Position numbers and translations under genes: made by a program. The notes beneath the pieces are model-generated. The model saw nothing but the letters and a program-made list of their open reading frames with translations. It was not told the DNA's origin and searched no databases. From Panorpa germanica (lineage: Eukaryota > Arthropoda > Insecta > Mecoptera > Panorpidae), in assembly GCA_963678705.1 (NCBI GenBank), contig OY783207.1, forward strand, positions 24,588,001 through 24,652,000: a stretch of 64,000 nucleotides of DNA, given 5' to 3'. Positions 22,085 to 34,356 of the stretch are shown here, one piece after another. The stretch's first letter is position 1. Each line of letters starts with the position of its first letter.

Positions 22085-22775
22085 CTCCTATATTATAATG
22101 TTCCAGGTCTATCTATCAGACTTGTTTATATGTTTGGTACTGAATTTTGTATGGTTGCTCGAAAACGGCTCCTACAATGTTTCTGAAAATTTCCTATTTC
22201 GTAGAGAAAAAAATTCTAAGATTTTTGGCGTCCCCGGATTTTCCCGGAAAAATCGTGGAAAAACAGGAAAAAATATAGTCACTTTTTCCTATATGGTAGC
22301 TCGAAAACGGCTCCTACAATGTTTCTGAAAATTTCCTATCTCGTAGAGAAAAAAATTCTAAGACTTTTGGCGTCCCCGGATTTTCCCGGAAAAATCGTGG
22401 AAAAACAGCAAAAAAAATAATCACTTTTTCCTGTATGGTGGCTCGAAAACGGCTCCTACAATGTTTCTGAAAATTTTCTATTTCGTAGAGGAAAAAATTC
22501 TAAGACTTTTGGCAACCCCGGATTTTCCCTGAAAAATCGTGGAAAAACAGGGAAAAAAATAATCACTTTTTGCTGTATAGTAGCTCGAAAACGGCTTCTA
22601 CAATATTTATGAAAATTTTCTATTTCGTAGAGAAAAAAATTCTAAGACTTTTGGCGTCTCCAGATTTTCCCGGAAAAATCCTGAAAACCCGTAATTTTGG
22701 AAAAACAAAAAATAAAATAATCACTTTTTCCTGTATAACTTTTAATTCGTATAAGATAGAAAGTTGAAATTTTGT
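22085..22775 (+). repeat. 142-bp-unit element, copy with four tandem units
   Basis: Between the left flank (CCTATATTATAATGTTCCA through TGAATTTTGTATGG) and the right flank (TTTTAATTCGTATAAGATAG) lie four tandem units. The word CTCGAAAACGGCT starts at 22158, 22300, 22442 and 22584, an exact 142-bp period. Each unit contains TTTCGTAGAG, TTCTAAGA, then a palindromic centre near GGATTTTCCCGGAAAAATC. Only the last unit carries the extra CCCGTAATTTTGGAAAAAC segment seen also in the one-unit copy. Confidence 0.9.
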
Positions 22776-22779
22776 ATGT

Positions 22780-24573
22780 GGGCTAACTTTGATGCCTAAT
22801 GTTCGAATCAAAAATAAAACCCAAATTTTGAAAAGGAGTTTATTTTGATAAAAAATATATATTTTTTTAGTCAGTTTATATGAAAAATTATTTGTTTTTA
22901 TATGTAAAATTTAACGAGTTAAATATTTTAATTCAAAAATGGAATTAAAATTTAAAATGAAATTACGAATTATTTTATTGAATTCAAATCATACACACTA
23001 AAAAGACGTCATTTGCGACGGAGGTAAACCCTAGTTACTGTATAAATTATTCTTCATTGTAATTTTTATTTCCCTGTCTTTGTATCATCAAATTGAAACT
23101 TTCATATTAAGAAATTAGTTTTACTTATATTTATTCTTGACTTTGGTTATCAATACAATTGTTCACTAGGTAGTTCTACACCAACATCCACATCCTGAAA
23201 TTTTATGAGATCCTGTCTTCAATAGATACCCTTGAATCTTGACAGACGGTCAAAGGAACGGATTATAATTGATCTTAATCGCATTCTCATTGTTCCTTTA
23301 AAATCACAAGATAAACCTCTTCCGTTTTCATTTTCTTGTCGGTCAATTTGACCCTCCTGGATTTGGGTCCTGGATTCTATCCTTTGTGGCTATTATTTAA
23401 TTCATAGGCTCGGTAGTGTTTGTCTTCAACTGCAATTAGTTGCTTTATTTCCTTGTGACTTGGCAATTACTTGCAACTAATTGGGTATTGTCCATCTTAG
23501 TCTATTGATCTGCCCATTCTTAGACAATTTAAAGTAGGCTAATACTGTACCTAGGCAGTTGTAGATGATGGTGGAAACACTTTTAATTACATTGATTTTC
23601 TAATTTGTACACTTTGAATGTGATATGTATGTGTGTGTGTGGGTACAAACTGCAGTAGCACCAGTTCCATCTATGTAGTTCAACCAACTCTACTGACTAC
23701 TGTCTGCTTAACAGCTCTCGCAGTAGTAATTCTAAAGCTACAAGTACACAAAGTAATTCTAATCTAAAATAATTACATCTATTCTACTACCAGCTAAATA
23801 ATTATATAAAGTAACATGAAAATCCTATTAGTAAAATGAAAATAATAATAAAATATCAAACTTTATCCGAGTTTGAATCGGCAATTATCGGTTATTATCG
23901 GCGATAACAGTCATGGTACTAAAACAACACATATTCGTATAAAGCTTTAAAGCTTTTCTATGTGTTTCCCAATCAATTTAAAAGTACATCATTACCAAAA
24001 CAGTAAAAAGAAAAAGTTAAAAACTGTGTCTGTAGTATCACCAGGACCACGATTTAAGGGTTGAAAGCGCTCCTAAGGGATGGAGGACGTTCAGCAAACA
24101 CAAAAATGTTAAAAGGATATTACTGATAATTACATGTTATTATTTTAGGACTAATTACAATGGTCATGTCGTAATAATCCCTTGTTTTAGGGGGTTGTTA
24201 TTAAGGGATGTTATTTGAAACCACATTTAGATGTTTGACAACGAACGCATGATATTCGATAGGAAGCGGTTATTATATTTTATGGCTTAATCCAATGGCT
24301 TACTACACCGTTGTGGACATATCTGTACATATTTCTGTTATTTAGAATGTGCTAGACGAGGATTCTCAGGCGGGATTTCCCGGGAAATAACATTGACTTT
24401 TGATTCCCGTTTCCCGCAAGATTACCTCTAAATAGATGAAGATAATATTCAATAAATTGTGTGTAACGAATAAATATTTACATATCTGTAAAACTCATTT
24501 CTATGAAGCTTCAAACTTACAGACAAAATTGTAATTCTGCGTTATAATTTGTTATGAAAGTGTGTTGCTTTTA
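22780..24573. other. No gene seen (probable intron)
   Basis: No exon with convincing splice sites and open frame was found in the 1.8 kb after the array. A (GT)n run lies at 23626-23641. Small words related to AAGGGTTGTTA occur near 24190. Confidence 0.4.
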
Positions 24574-24581
24574 AATGAACA

Positions 24582-24958
24582 CAGAGGCGGCCTTTGGAGG
24601 TGGCAAGCACTAGGGGCCACGCATTCTCGCGCAACAACCGAAGTAGAAAAATTCATTACTATATATGTTTTTGAATCTCGCGCCTCGCTCTTTAGAAATC
24701 CCACTAGAATCACTGCGTATATCTTTTAAGGCATTCATGTGCCTTAGTTTATCATCATTAATATTTGTCGTCTTTGTGCTTGTTAACTTTTATAAAACTT
24801 CCAATATGAAATGTTATTTCTGGTCAATTATCATCAAAAATACTTACTTAGAATTTACTTAAATTATACAAAGAACAAGTGCCTCGCAAAGATCTGCCAC
24901 CCCGGGGCCTCGCAAAGTTCTGGCGCCCGGGGTCTCGCAATGGCTAAGGCCGCCCCTG
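24582..24958 (+). mobile_element. hAT-type MITE, copy 2 (377 bp)
   Basis: The ends are CAGAGGCGGCCTTTGGAGG and the complement of CAGGGGCGGCCTTAGCC. The flanks AATGAACA (24574-24581) and AATGTACA (24959-24966) form an 8-bp target duplication with one change. The interior aligns with 7638-7990 throughout, including CTCGCGCCTCGCTCTTTAGA and TGTGCCTTAGTTTATCAT. It adds a partial repeat of GGGGCCTCGCAAAG near the right end. Confidence 0.9.
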
Positions 24959-24966
24959 AATGTACA

Positions 24967-26151
24967 AATCAGATTTCAGTATTGAAAATTAACCACAAAT
25001 ATTGTTAGAAATTAAGTAACCTTTGCTCTTTGTAGGATGAATTCAGTAACATGTTTTTTTAACGTAAGATTGCACCAGAATTTTACTTAATATTAACGGC
25101 TTCTGTTCAGCGAGTAGTTTATTAAATTTATTGTGCAATACAGCGCTCGTAGCATGCGACCAGAGAGCGCTACAAGATTCATAGCAGTTTGATATTGCAA
25201 AATAAGAAATACAACGTTCCACAAATATTGTGTTTTTCTTTTCTGTTCTATATTTTCTTTTCTATACTTTTTTAACATAATAATAATGTTTTGTTTATGT
25301 AACCTGTGTTCGAACTACGAAAATAATTCCATATCCATTGTGGAACATGCGCTGAATAAAATAAATGTAACCCTAAAGTATAGTTTTCCACGGATCCGTT
25401 ATGCCTTGTACCCCGATCCTACTTAGCAGAAGCGGAAATGCAGTGGTGTAGGTATTGATTTTGTCATATACTCCTCCTGCAACGTTTAACAGTGTACCAA
25501 TAACAATAATCCCGATTAAGTCGTAGTCGTATAGTAAATAACCGTTACGTTGGTATTAATTGCTATATTTAGTAAGTTTGCAACACTGATTGTAATAACC
25601 GTTACACTTAAAACTTTGTACCAACGATTTGAACGTAGCTGGAGCCTGACTTAACGAATAATTTAAATTATTGCCATCAACTATTTGAAAACAAGTTCAT
25701 TTGTTCTAGTTGGTTTTAATACGCATTTATTTTTACAGAATCATTTCAAGCGTTTATTTTTTGTCCAACTTGCCGCGCATAGATACTGGGAACTACTATG
25801 TGTATTTTCCTACGTGTGAACATTGTTTTTGATTATGTTAGCAGCGCCACATGATTGTGTGCGGTCATTTTGAATACTACAGCAGTTATTTAATCAAGTG
25901 TTCATGCTCATTTTGCTTGAAATCCTGTTGATTAGGGAATTGACCATATTAGAGCACTGTGAAATGGCGAGCGCGTTTACCTAGTACGTACTATGTGTGA
26001 CAGGGAGGTTAATAATTAAACATTCAGCTAGATCTATACGCAGGGTGCCCTGCGGGTTGTAGGGTCTGCCCTGAAATGATATTTCTATATAACGGAATTT
26101 AAAAACTTCTATATAATTGTTCGTTTTTCTAAAAAACATCTTTAAAGTAGT
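24967..26151. other. No gene seen
   Basis: There is no supported feature. Confidence 0.4.
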
Positions 26152-26837
26152 AAGGTCAAAACGATAAAAAAGAAGCATATTTTCGATAATGCTTTTTGAC
26201 AACACAGTTAATATATAATTATTTCTATAATTACTACATGATAAAAGGACATTTAAAAAATACTTTGTGAAATTTTCATAAATAAATGTCAAGAAATGAG
26301 GCTTTGACAGCGAATCTTCGCTGACGTCACAAAAAAAGTAACATTGCGGTGCCACTCATAACTCATCACTGGATTTTCTGAAATAGAAAAACCAAATTGA
26401 TTTCATTAGTTGATAAGATTCTGCAGGTAAAGCTGTTGAGTTTTTCTTTTCTTATTGATTTTTCAATTTTTTACAGCACTTAAAAGTCATAATACTGATT
26501 TTTCATGAAAAAAATCATTCACTTTGTTATTTTAAAATACGTTAAAATTAAAAAATACAAAAAACTCGACAGCGTTGCCTCGGCATTTATGTAAAGAAAG
26601 AGTGTGCAAAATTTCAAAAGAATCGGTCCAGTACATCGACTCTGAAAAAGCTATGTGTGAGAAACCGCATTTAAAAGTTTCAAAATAACACGAAAGCATA
26701 ACAGAGAGGTGAAGACTTAAAACTCTATATCTCCGACAGTTTTACTCCAATCGACTTCAAATTTTTACACAATAAACCTAATATGTTGTACAATAATATA
26801 AATAAATTTTAAAAAAAGTTGAAAACTTAACCCCTCC
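26152..26837 (-). repeat. G-capped ~700-bp element, copy 4
   Basis: A minus-strand copy from TAAGGTCAAAACGATAAAAA to GAAAACTTAACCCCTCC. The family's short open frame is uninterrupted from CDVSEDSLSKPHF onward. About 12 bases are missing in the block near 26630 compared with the other copies. Confidence 0.75.
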
Positions 26838-27790
26838 TTAACATGATGTTCCACAGTATGGAAGGCCGGCCATTCTATATATATTTATTTCTTATTCGAC
26901 GTTTCAGTTATTCGATATAGCATCGTAGTCAACAACCTTTTTATATCAATTCTTTGTTATTTTCTTATTCGACAAAAGAAAACTCTTATTACAAAATAAG
27001 GAAAATGTATGCTTGGGACCCTGCGGGCTGTTGCTAATATAAAATACCTTAGAAACCATAGAAACTCATCTCTTCTCCTCCTACATTTAAAATTTACCCC
27101 TTCTTTTACCTCCTTCAACTTGAAACAGCGCAGTAATTATTTATAAACGCATAAAACAATTTAAAAATAAGATAAAAATATTTTCTGTACTTCAATTACG
27201 TAATTGCGCTATCTCATCTATATTTATAATTTCTCTAAGTGCGAGCAAACTGGAGCATTGATTTTTGGGTAATCCATGTGATTGGACGCCGTTAATTGCG
27301 CCATTATTTGAAAACGAGACACGCTGAACTAAATAACGGTTTTACAACTATCATTGTAAATTTTTAAAAGCAGTCGTTAAACAAACAGCAGCCAGCGAGA
27401 ACTAATTGGACAACGTTTATTCCTTCATAAATTGTTGAATTTACTATCTCTCTTTTAACGATTAAAGGATACGGGGTATTACAAGAGTTTTATAAGCAAT
27501 ATAATGGCACAATTACGATTGCCTGAATGCCGATGTACTGGATGGAAAAGTCTGCTTTAACTACTGGTGTTTAGAAGACTTTTTAGTTCCGGTTAGTAAA
27601 CATGTCTAGTAAACCGGAATTACTCATTTTATTGGTTTTTAATAACCTTATACTTACATCACCTCATTTCCGATTAACACACAACGCTAACACTATGTAA
27701 AACGAATATATATTTTACGTAAAACCGTCGCTCGAGTGAACCGAAGTGACACCAACTAAAAATGCTGCACTTTCTCTAAATATGAATCTG
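26838..27790. other. No gene seen
   Basis: There is no supported feature in this AT-rich stretch. Confidence 0.4.
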
Positions 27791-27796
27791 TTAAAA

Positions 27797-28176
27797 CCTT
27801 AGAGATATAAGAATAGAGTGCGCAAGAGGCTGAATACTGTAATATAAGCAAAGGGAGAGAGGGAGAGATAGCCACGAATGTTCTGTGTGTCTATTTCGAG
27901 CCGAGTACTGTGATTGACTGCTTGAATATATTATTTAAAATTTACTGTATGCTACACTAACTATTTACAAATATTTTTATCTTTATTTTTATTTTAACAA
28001 TAGCGTCTGCTTGCTTGTTTACCCTCTACCATATCGCCAATTAACCAAGCCTGCATCAGGGTTCGGTTAGGAAGAAACAGATAGGACACTCGGTAGGCTA
28101 TCTCTCGTTTTGCATCTATCGCTTCCTCTTACACGCGGCCGTACACTTCGCGTACTCTATTCTTATATCTCTATGG
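27797..28176. mobile_element. TIR element flanked by TTAAAA (380 bp)
   Basis: The left end is CCTTAGAGATATAAGAATAG followed by AGTGCGC. The right end is the inverted form, GCGTACTCTATTCTTATATC followed by TCTATGG. TTAAAA occurs immediately outside both ends (27791-27796 and 28177-28182), a perfect 6-bp candidate target duplication. Further inside, GAGAGATAGCC and GGCTATCTCTC extend the inverted symmetry. There is no transposase. The superfamily is uncertain. Confidence 0.75.
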
Positions 28177-28182
28177 TTAAAA

Positions 28183-28714
28183 CACATTAAATTTCATGAA
28201 AAACGTTGTACTTGAAAAGTAATATTCCAAATAGAATGCCGTTATTTAACAGTTCCCGATCGACATGTGTTCGACTGCTATTGACTGATAACGAAACATC
28301 AGACTGAATTTAATTAAGTCTCTATCCTCGGTGCGTACTGCGCAATTAGTGAGGGTGTAATTAGCGCTAGCTAATGTTTACTAAAACATATGACATGTAT
28401 ACCCTGATCTGCATACAGCGCCCCTTAATGTCCGCCCTGTGATCCCCACCGTATCATGTCACTTCCCTTTCCGGGTACAGCATGGGTTAATTCCAAAATG
28501 TCTACACATGTACTACACCGCGGCACTGGTAGATTTATTGATAGATTTTTTTATTCACTGAATGCTGAATCTGTGTACAAGAGATTTCATTATTTCGTGA
28601 TTCTATTTCATTAAAAAAGTCGTATTGAAAATCAAGCTTTTATTCAAATAAACACGTCTCTTAATTTATTTTGCTTTTTTAGGGGTATGTTTTACCTAAT
28701 ATAAGTGCCCTAAG
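28183..28714. other. No gene seen
   Basis: There is no supported feature. Confidence 0.4.
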
Positions 28715-28850
28715 CAGAGGCGAGCTTTGGGGGTGGCAAGCAGGGGCCTCGCATTCTCGCGCAACAACCCAAGTAGAGAAATGCATTACTATATATGTAT
28801 TTGAATCTCGCGCCTCGTTGTTTAGAAGTCCCACTAGAATCACTGCGTTA
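28715..28850 (+). repeat. hAT-type MITE, copy 3, left-end fragment
   Basis: Begins CAGAGGCGAGCTTTGGGGG and aligns with the first ~135 bases of the copy at 24582 (CGCATTCTCGCGCAACAACC, then CACTAGAATCACTGCG). The right two-thirds and right inverted end are missing, so no target duplication can be read. Confidence 0.8.
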
Positions 28851-31379
28851 AGGCTTATATCTATATACTGTACCTATTTTGTGTTTCTCCACAGATGTAG
28901 GTGTTGGTTGTCCTTTTTGCTCATCATCCGTCGCATCGCAACGGTCTTCCTTCTAACAAACTTCCCATCGTTAGACCTATTGAGTTAACTTAGTTTCATT
29001 TCAGGTTAAGGTAGTAGTTTTTAAGGGTTGTTAAACATCTAATGAGATGATAAACAACCCTTGAGCAAGGCAAGGGTACAGTTGATCACCGGTAATGTCA
29101 CCCGCTTCTGTTTCTTGTATTAATTTAACCGAATATTTTCTACAGATGTATAAATAAAGCAACTTTTGTTATGCTTTGTACATAAGATCACACACACACA
29201 CACAGACATACACACATACTCGTGTACAGTGTAGTCGGTAAATTATAAATAAAGTGAGCTATGATTTAGGTCAATTACAAAGTAATCTGTTCAGCTTGCA
29301 GTGAACTGCGCGGTGCAGTTTGCTATTGCATTATCTACTACAGGTTTGGTAAAGTCACCCCTGCAATAAGAGTTAAGTGTGCTAATGCTAAACAACTGTA
29401 ATACACATTTCGACTGAGGAATAAGTTTTTTTTCCTTATCTTCTTTTTTGTAAAACATATAGTAGAATGTGGACACACGCACTGCGGAATTAATTCCGCA
29501 AAATAAAATAAAAATGTAAAATACTGTATCTATACATCAGTTGTGTTCTTAAGACCGTACGTTTGACACACCTGCATATAAAGTGCATCTGATGGGCATT
29601 GTGCAATGTTCATGCATCATCCCTTGACGAGGGGAGGAGGGTGTCGCCATAAGGGTGTATTATTTGTTATCTCATTTGTTTTGGAACAACGTCATCATTG
29701 TGCTTGTAATTATCTTTATGCTAATGTTTTGTGTGCAGTTGTTTTAAATATATTTTTATTTATCTTGATAAAATTTCATTTAACGCTCGCATATTCACTT
29801 AGTTTTAAAAATAAGTTCAATAATTGTCTGCAGCAACTCTGCTGGTACAGACATCAACAAAAGTTTTTGCTTACTTACTTATAAATCTTTTCACTTCACA
29901 ATTTTCGAATAAATTTTAGCACGACAACGTTCTTAAAGTGTCTTTTGAGTAAAATACCACCATAGCCATTGAAATGAACGTGTGAAATTTGTGATTCATG
30001 AGTTTTTGGAAAGTTTTCGAGTTCAAAAATTCTAATTGACAAATGTTGTTGATTCATATTCATAAAAATAATTCTCAGAGGTCCATAAAAGTACCAAAAA
30101 TTCAATACAACCCTGAATTATTGGTATCCCAAAATTTTAGTGAAAATAAAAATGACGACAGGAATAAATTCATGACGGATTCAAATAAATTTTCTATATT
30201 TGAAAATATAGAAAGAGGAAGAAAAAAATAGCGAAATTAGTATAAATTATATTGTATATTATTAATTATAAAAATTGTTTGATGGTGGCTATGACGAAAG
30301 AAAGTCAAGGCAAATAAGTAAATAAATATAAAAAAAAAACATATTCATAAAATTTTGTTGAAATATCTTTTTGTGTTTTTCCTTTATACTTTGTTGAATT
30401 ACATAAATATAATTTACATTTCTAATTATAGAATATAAAGTAAACAGAGAGGTCCACCTGGCTTGACCCTGCGCTGTAGCTTCCAACCCTACAATTGTAT
30501 TTATATTTTTTTGACTTAATTTTGATATCATTAATTCTAAAATAAAAATAAATCATCTTTTTTAATGGGCATGGGCATGGGCATAGGCCTGCTCTACCTC
30601 CGGCAAGGGATGTGCTGTGAGCATCCCTTACTCCAAATTGTTGACAGTTAAGATCTACATCTTCAAGTGTAGCTTTATATTAATTATTTTTTCTGTTTAT
30701 CTTATTCTAAACCCCTAAATTTAACCCCTATATATAAGAGGTTATATCATAAATTATGTCAAAGTCAAATTTCTGTAAATAATTTATGTTATGTTTTAAT
30801 TAAAATTAACATATGGCTGGATAAATATTAAGACAATAATTAAAGGTGGTTACTGACTTTCTTAGAGGGTTGTGTTCTCGTGTACTCGTCTCGTTTCACC
30901 CTTAAAACGAACTCTGTACCCTCTGCACCCTCTTACAACTATACTACGTTGGTCTTTCGTGTTATTCTATTTTCAACCCCTTTCTGTGTGTTAAGGACTG
31001 AAAATGATGCGTCCCACTCGACATCCCCCGTTCGCCGTTCGCAGTTCGCAGTTCGCACAGTTCGAGCAGTGTCGTACAAAAATAATCGGTACCATTATTC
31101 ATGACCTGCAATAAAACGGCTATACTTCACAACACCCCCACCCCATCACACCCACCACTTCTCTGTTGTCTATATCCCCACCAACAGCACAGTTTTTTTC
31201 TCAGTAGTATTATTTCCTGACGTTTTCTCAATTAATGCTGTTACTACAAGACCATTTCAAATGTTTCCTGTATTCGTTGTTTACATTTACAAAATCATTT
31301 ACAAAATCATTTCTGATTAATTTCTAAGCTACGAACCTAATTTCAAATGAACATTTACACAAAAATTTCGAGTAATAAT
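28851..31379. other. No gene seen; minor repeats
   Basis: The stretch holds the hairpin at 29023, a (CA)n run at 29189-29203, the short dispersed repeat at 29832-29878, GGGCAT tandem words at 30567-30588 and GTTCGC tandem words at 31031-31062. None of the open frames (up to 92 codons) shows a motif or splice context. Confidence 0.4.
29023..29062. other. 18-bp stem-loop
   Basis: AAGGGTTGTTAAACATCT, loop AATG, AGATGATAAACAACCCTT: 16 of 18 pairs match. The single-arm word AAGGGTTGTTAA also occurs at 54163 and close to 24190. It is too short for a typical miRNA precursor. Confidence 0.5.
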
Positions 31380-32030
31380 GGGCTTGTGTCCTATATCTTA
31401 ATTTCTATAAAACTGTACTATATATTGATAAAATTATTTTTTTTTAAATAACTTCTTATATTTCAGGAGATATTAACAATTAAAAAAGTCATTTTTTCCC
31501 TTTAATTATTAAAAGGATTCAACGTTGTACAACATTCCAAATGTATGTAACATTACAACCGCTAGTTGCTATCTCTTTTATACAACAGAGCGTAAAAGAG
31601 ATAGCATATTCACAATAGAACTCTGACAAGTTTACAGGTTACCAACCTTACAGCTCATAAATCTCTGCTATATGTATTTATATATCAAATATTATTTACA
31701 GCTATTTCAAGGAACAATAAAATTCCAATATTATGTCTGCCGTAACAGGGTTAAATAAAATAAAAACTTATTATTCTTCGACTACCAACAGCTACAAAAC
31801 ATTACCACATCACTGACCTACTCAACAAATAACTGACGTTAAAATGTATTTCACGTCATACAGATATGGCTGACCACTTCCAGCGCTAAAACTACAATTG
31901 AAATTTTAATTACTATATCTCCGTCAATATTTAGATATTTAATAAAATAGACACGCCAATACACATTTACTAACATCAATTTCAATCAACAATTGAAAAA
32001 TCGACCATTAAAAAATGAGGACACAAGCCC
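31380..32030 (+). mobile_element. GGGCTTGTGTCC element, copy 1 (651 bp)
   Basis: The inverted ends are GGGCTTGTGTCCT and AGGACACAAGCCC, with AT on both outer sides. A related copy lies inverted at 33750-34356. Internally this copy alone has a perfect 13-bp hairpin: GCTATCTCTTTTA (31568-31580) and TAAAAGAGATAGC (31593-31605). It has no coding frame of note. Confidence 0.8.
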
Positions 32031-33749
32031 ATTTAGCTTTCAATATATGTTGTATAAAAAATAATAAGTTTGCTGCCGCACGCCTTTGTTAGGTCCAGGG
32101 CAGATGGCATCCTTGTAGCGAAATGATGAGAAATGATGGTACAACGGTAGGTTTAAAGGTGGTGAGGAATCCTACTCAGGGCTGGGAGTATTCTCAAATA
32201 AAAAGGGTTGAAATTGAAATGTACGAAGATACATATCTACAGTGCAATGTGAAAACGTGTACCGATGGCAACACTGTTGCTGTAGTGTGTTGCCAGCTAC
32301 ATCTTTTGTAATAAATTCAACTGGAAACACGACAGTCTTGAATCAATACCTCAATGCTATCAGACGCTGTGTTGTTGTATGGCATGAGCATTATTTAGAC
32401 AGTAACAAATATGTTGTAACTAAAGTTGTTGTTTTTAATTCAACTTAATTGAACACTTGAGTAATAAGTACATCAATGCGTAATTATAGTGTTTCGATAG
32501 CGATTTATTGATTAGGAAGCCGTTAGGATATCACAGGAGCACGGGTATGTATTGTATTATATAATAATTGATAAGTATTGATTTCTGAATATATTTATAG
32601 AAAAACGAAGTGGAGAGCGGAATTTAAAAATTATAAAATCATGAAGTACACATTAGTTAAAATAACATAATTCGCATTTTATAAATAAATATTTATATAT
32701 TATCTAGCAGTAATAACAGTGTACCCATTTTAAAGTTTGTATTGTATATAAAATGTCAAGAGTATAATCAGAAATATAACGCAAGATGTAAAATATATAA
32801 CAAAATAATAATAGGAAATGGGCAAAGTGAAACGAGAAATGGTTGAAAGAATGGGAATCATTCACCCTTCACCTCTAGCATACAACCCCTTCCCGTTCTT
32901 CCTGTTAAGTCCTCACCATCACCATTCCATGCCACAGCAAACTAAAGTTGTATATAAATAAGCTGTGGCAGTGGTAGAAAACCAATTGTTGGTCGGGAAT
33001 ACATTTAATTAATTTAGTGTTACTGACCAGAATATTCGACTCTGTCCTCTTTCTGTGTTCGAATAATCTACAATGTTCGTAACCCCACTGAAATTATGAG
33101 CTCAAGAAATGAATGAAATGTTTCCAATGTTTTAAAGGGTTGGTCAACCCTGTAGGAAGAAGAGGAAGAAGAAGATCACAGCAAATATTTGAATAGTAGG
33201 TATATATCTTTCCTGTCAACACGATGGAATAATGTACGGTCTACAAAACAAGACGCCCTCTTATGCCTAAATCCCGCGATATGAATAAAGCGATGATCTT
33301 CGAAACAATAGGAGGTGCCACATAAGGAACCATCCGGATCCGGAACCAGGCTGATAACAGGAACGGGATGGAACTTGTGTATTACAAAATAAAGTTACTA
33401 TACAGAAAAAATAAACAAACAAGAAATGGTTTAGTTTGGATGATCTTCTTGTACACGAGTGTGAAGTAAAGTTAAAAGTTTAAATGTTATGCCAACCAAA
33501 TACGAGTATACGAACCAAGTTCTATGAATAATGGAGCAGAGGTCAATAGGTTACGCTTGCCAGGAACTTATACAATGTTAAGGAGATGTTGTGTTGAGAA
33601 TTTTATTATAAAGCATTGGTGTGAATCAATATGAGAGTAATGGTATTGTAAATAACCTCCTGCGTTTAAAACATGACTCAAGACATCATAAATTGCAGAG
33701 GCTAACAATCACTTAAACTTCTGTAGTGTACCAGCAGAGCAAAGACAAC
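32031..33749. other. No gene seen; spacer between two inverted elements
   Basis: It contains a TATATAAATA word at about 32950, a GAAGAAGAGGAAGAAGAAG run at 33150-33170, and small open frames without motif. I could not support an exon. Confidence 0.4.
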
Positions 33750-34356
33750 GGGCTTGTGTCCTCATTTTTTAGTGGTCAATTGTTGATTGAAATTGATGTT
33801 AATAGATGTGTATTGCCGTGTCTATTTTATTAAATATCTAATTGTTGACGGAGATATAGCAATTAAATATTTGAATTGTAGTTTTAGCACTAGAAATGGT
33901 CGGCCATATTTGTACGACGTGAAATGCATTTTAACGTCAGTTATTTGTTGAGTAGGTCAGTGCTGTGGTAATGTTTTGTAGCTGTTGGTAGTAAAATAAT
34001 CAAGTCAAGTCAAAGAATAATAAGTTTTTATTTTACTTAACCCTATTACAGCAGACATAATATTGAAATTGTATTGTTCCTTAAAATAGCTGTAAATAAT
34101 ATTTGATATTTTGATATATAAATACATATAGCAGAGATTTATGAGCTGTAAGGTTGGTAACTTTCCACAAGGATTGTGATGTCACATGCACTTGGAATGT
34201 GTACAACGTTGAATCCCTTTAATAATTAAAGAGACAAAATGACTTTTTTAATTGTTAATATCTCCTAACATATAAGGAGTTATTAAAAAATAATTGAACA
34301 TTTGAGGTTCTAATAACTCACTTTATCAATAGTACACTTCTATAAGACACAAACCC
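33750..34356 (-). mobile_element. GGGCTTGTGTCC element, copy 2 (607 bp), inverted
   Basis: Begins GGGCTTGTGTCCTCATTTTT and ends AAGACACAAACCC. The body is the reverse complement of 31380-32030 (shared words include TGTAGCTGTTGGTAGT, TTATGAGCTGTAAGGTTGGT and AATAATTAAAG). The hairpin-bearing segment of copy 1 is absent. No clear target duplication. Confidence 0.8.

Noticed and set aside
25981..26355. 124-codon minus frame as a gene
   Set aside because: Most of it lies in a copy of the G-capped repeat; the rest runs into unrelated flanking DNA.
32940..32990. TATATAAATA box about 30 bases before a purine-rich stretch
   Set aside because: TATA words are frequent in this AT-rich sequence, and no initiator, exon or reading frame follows.
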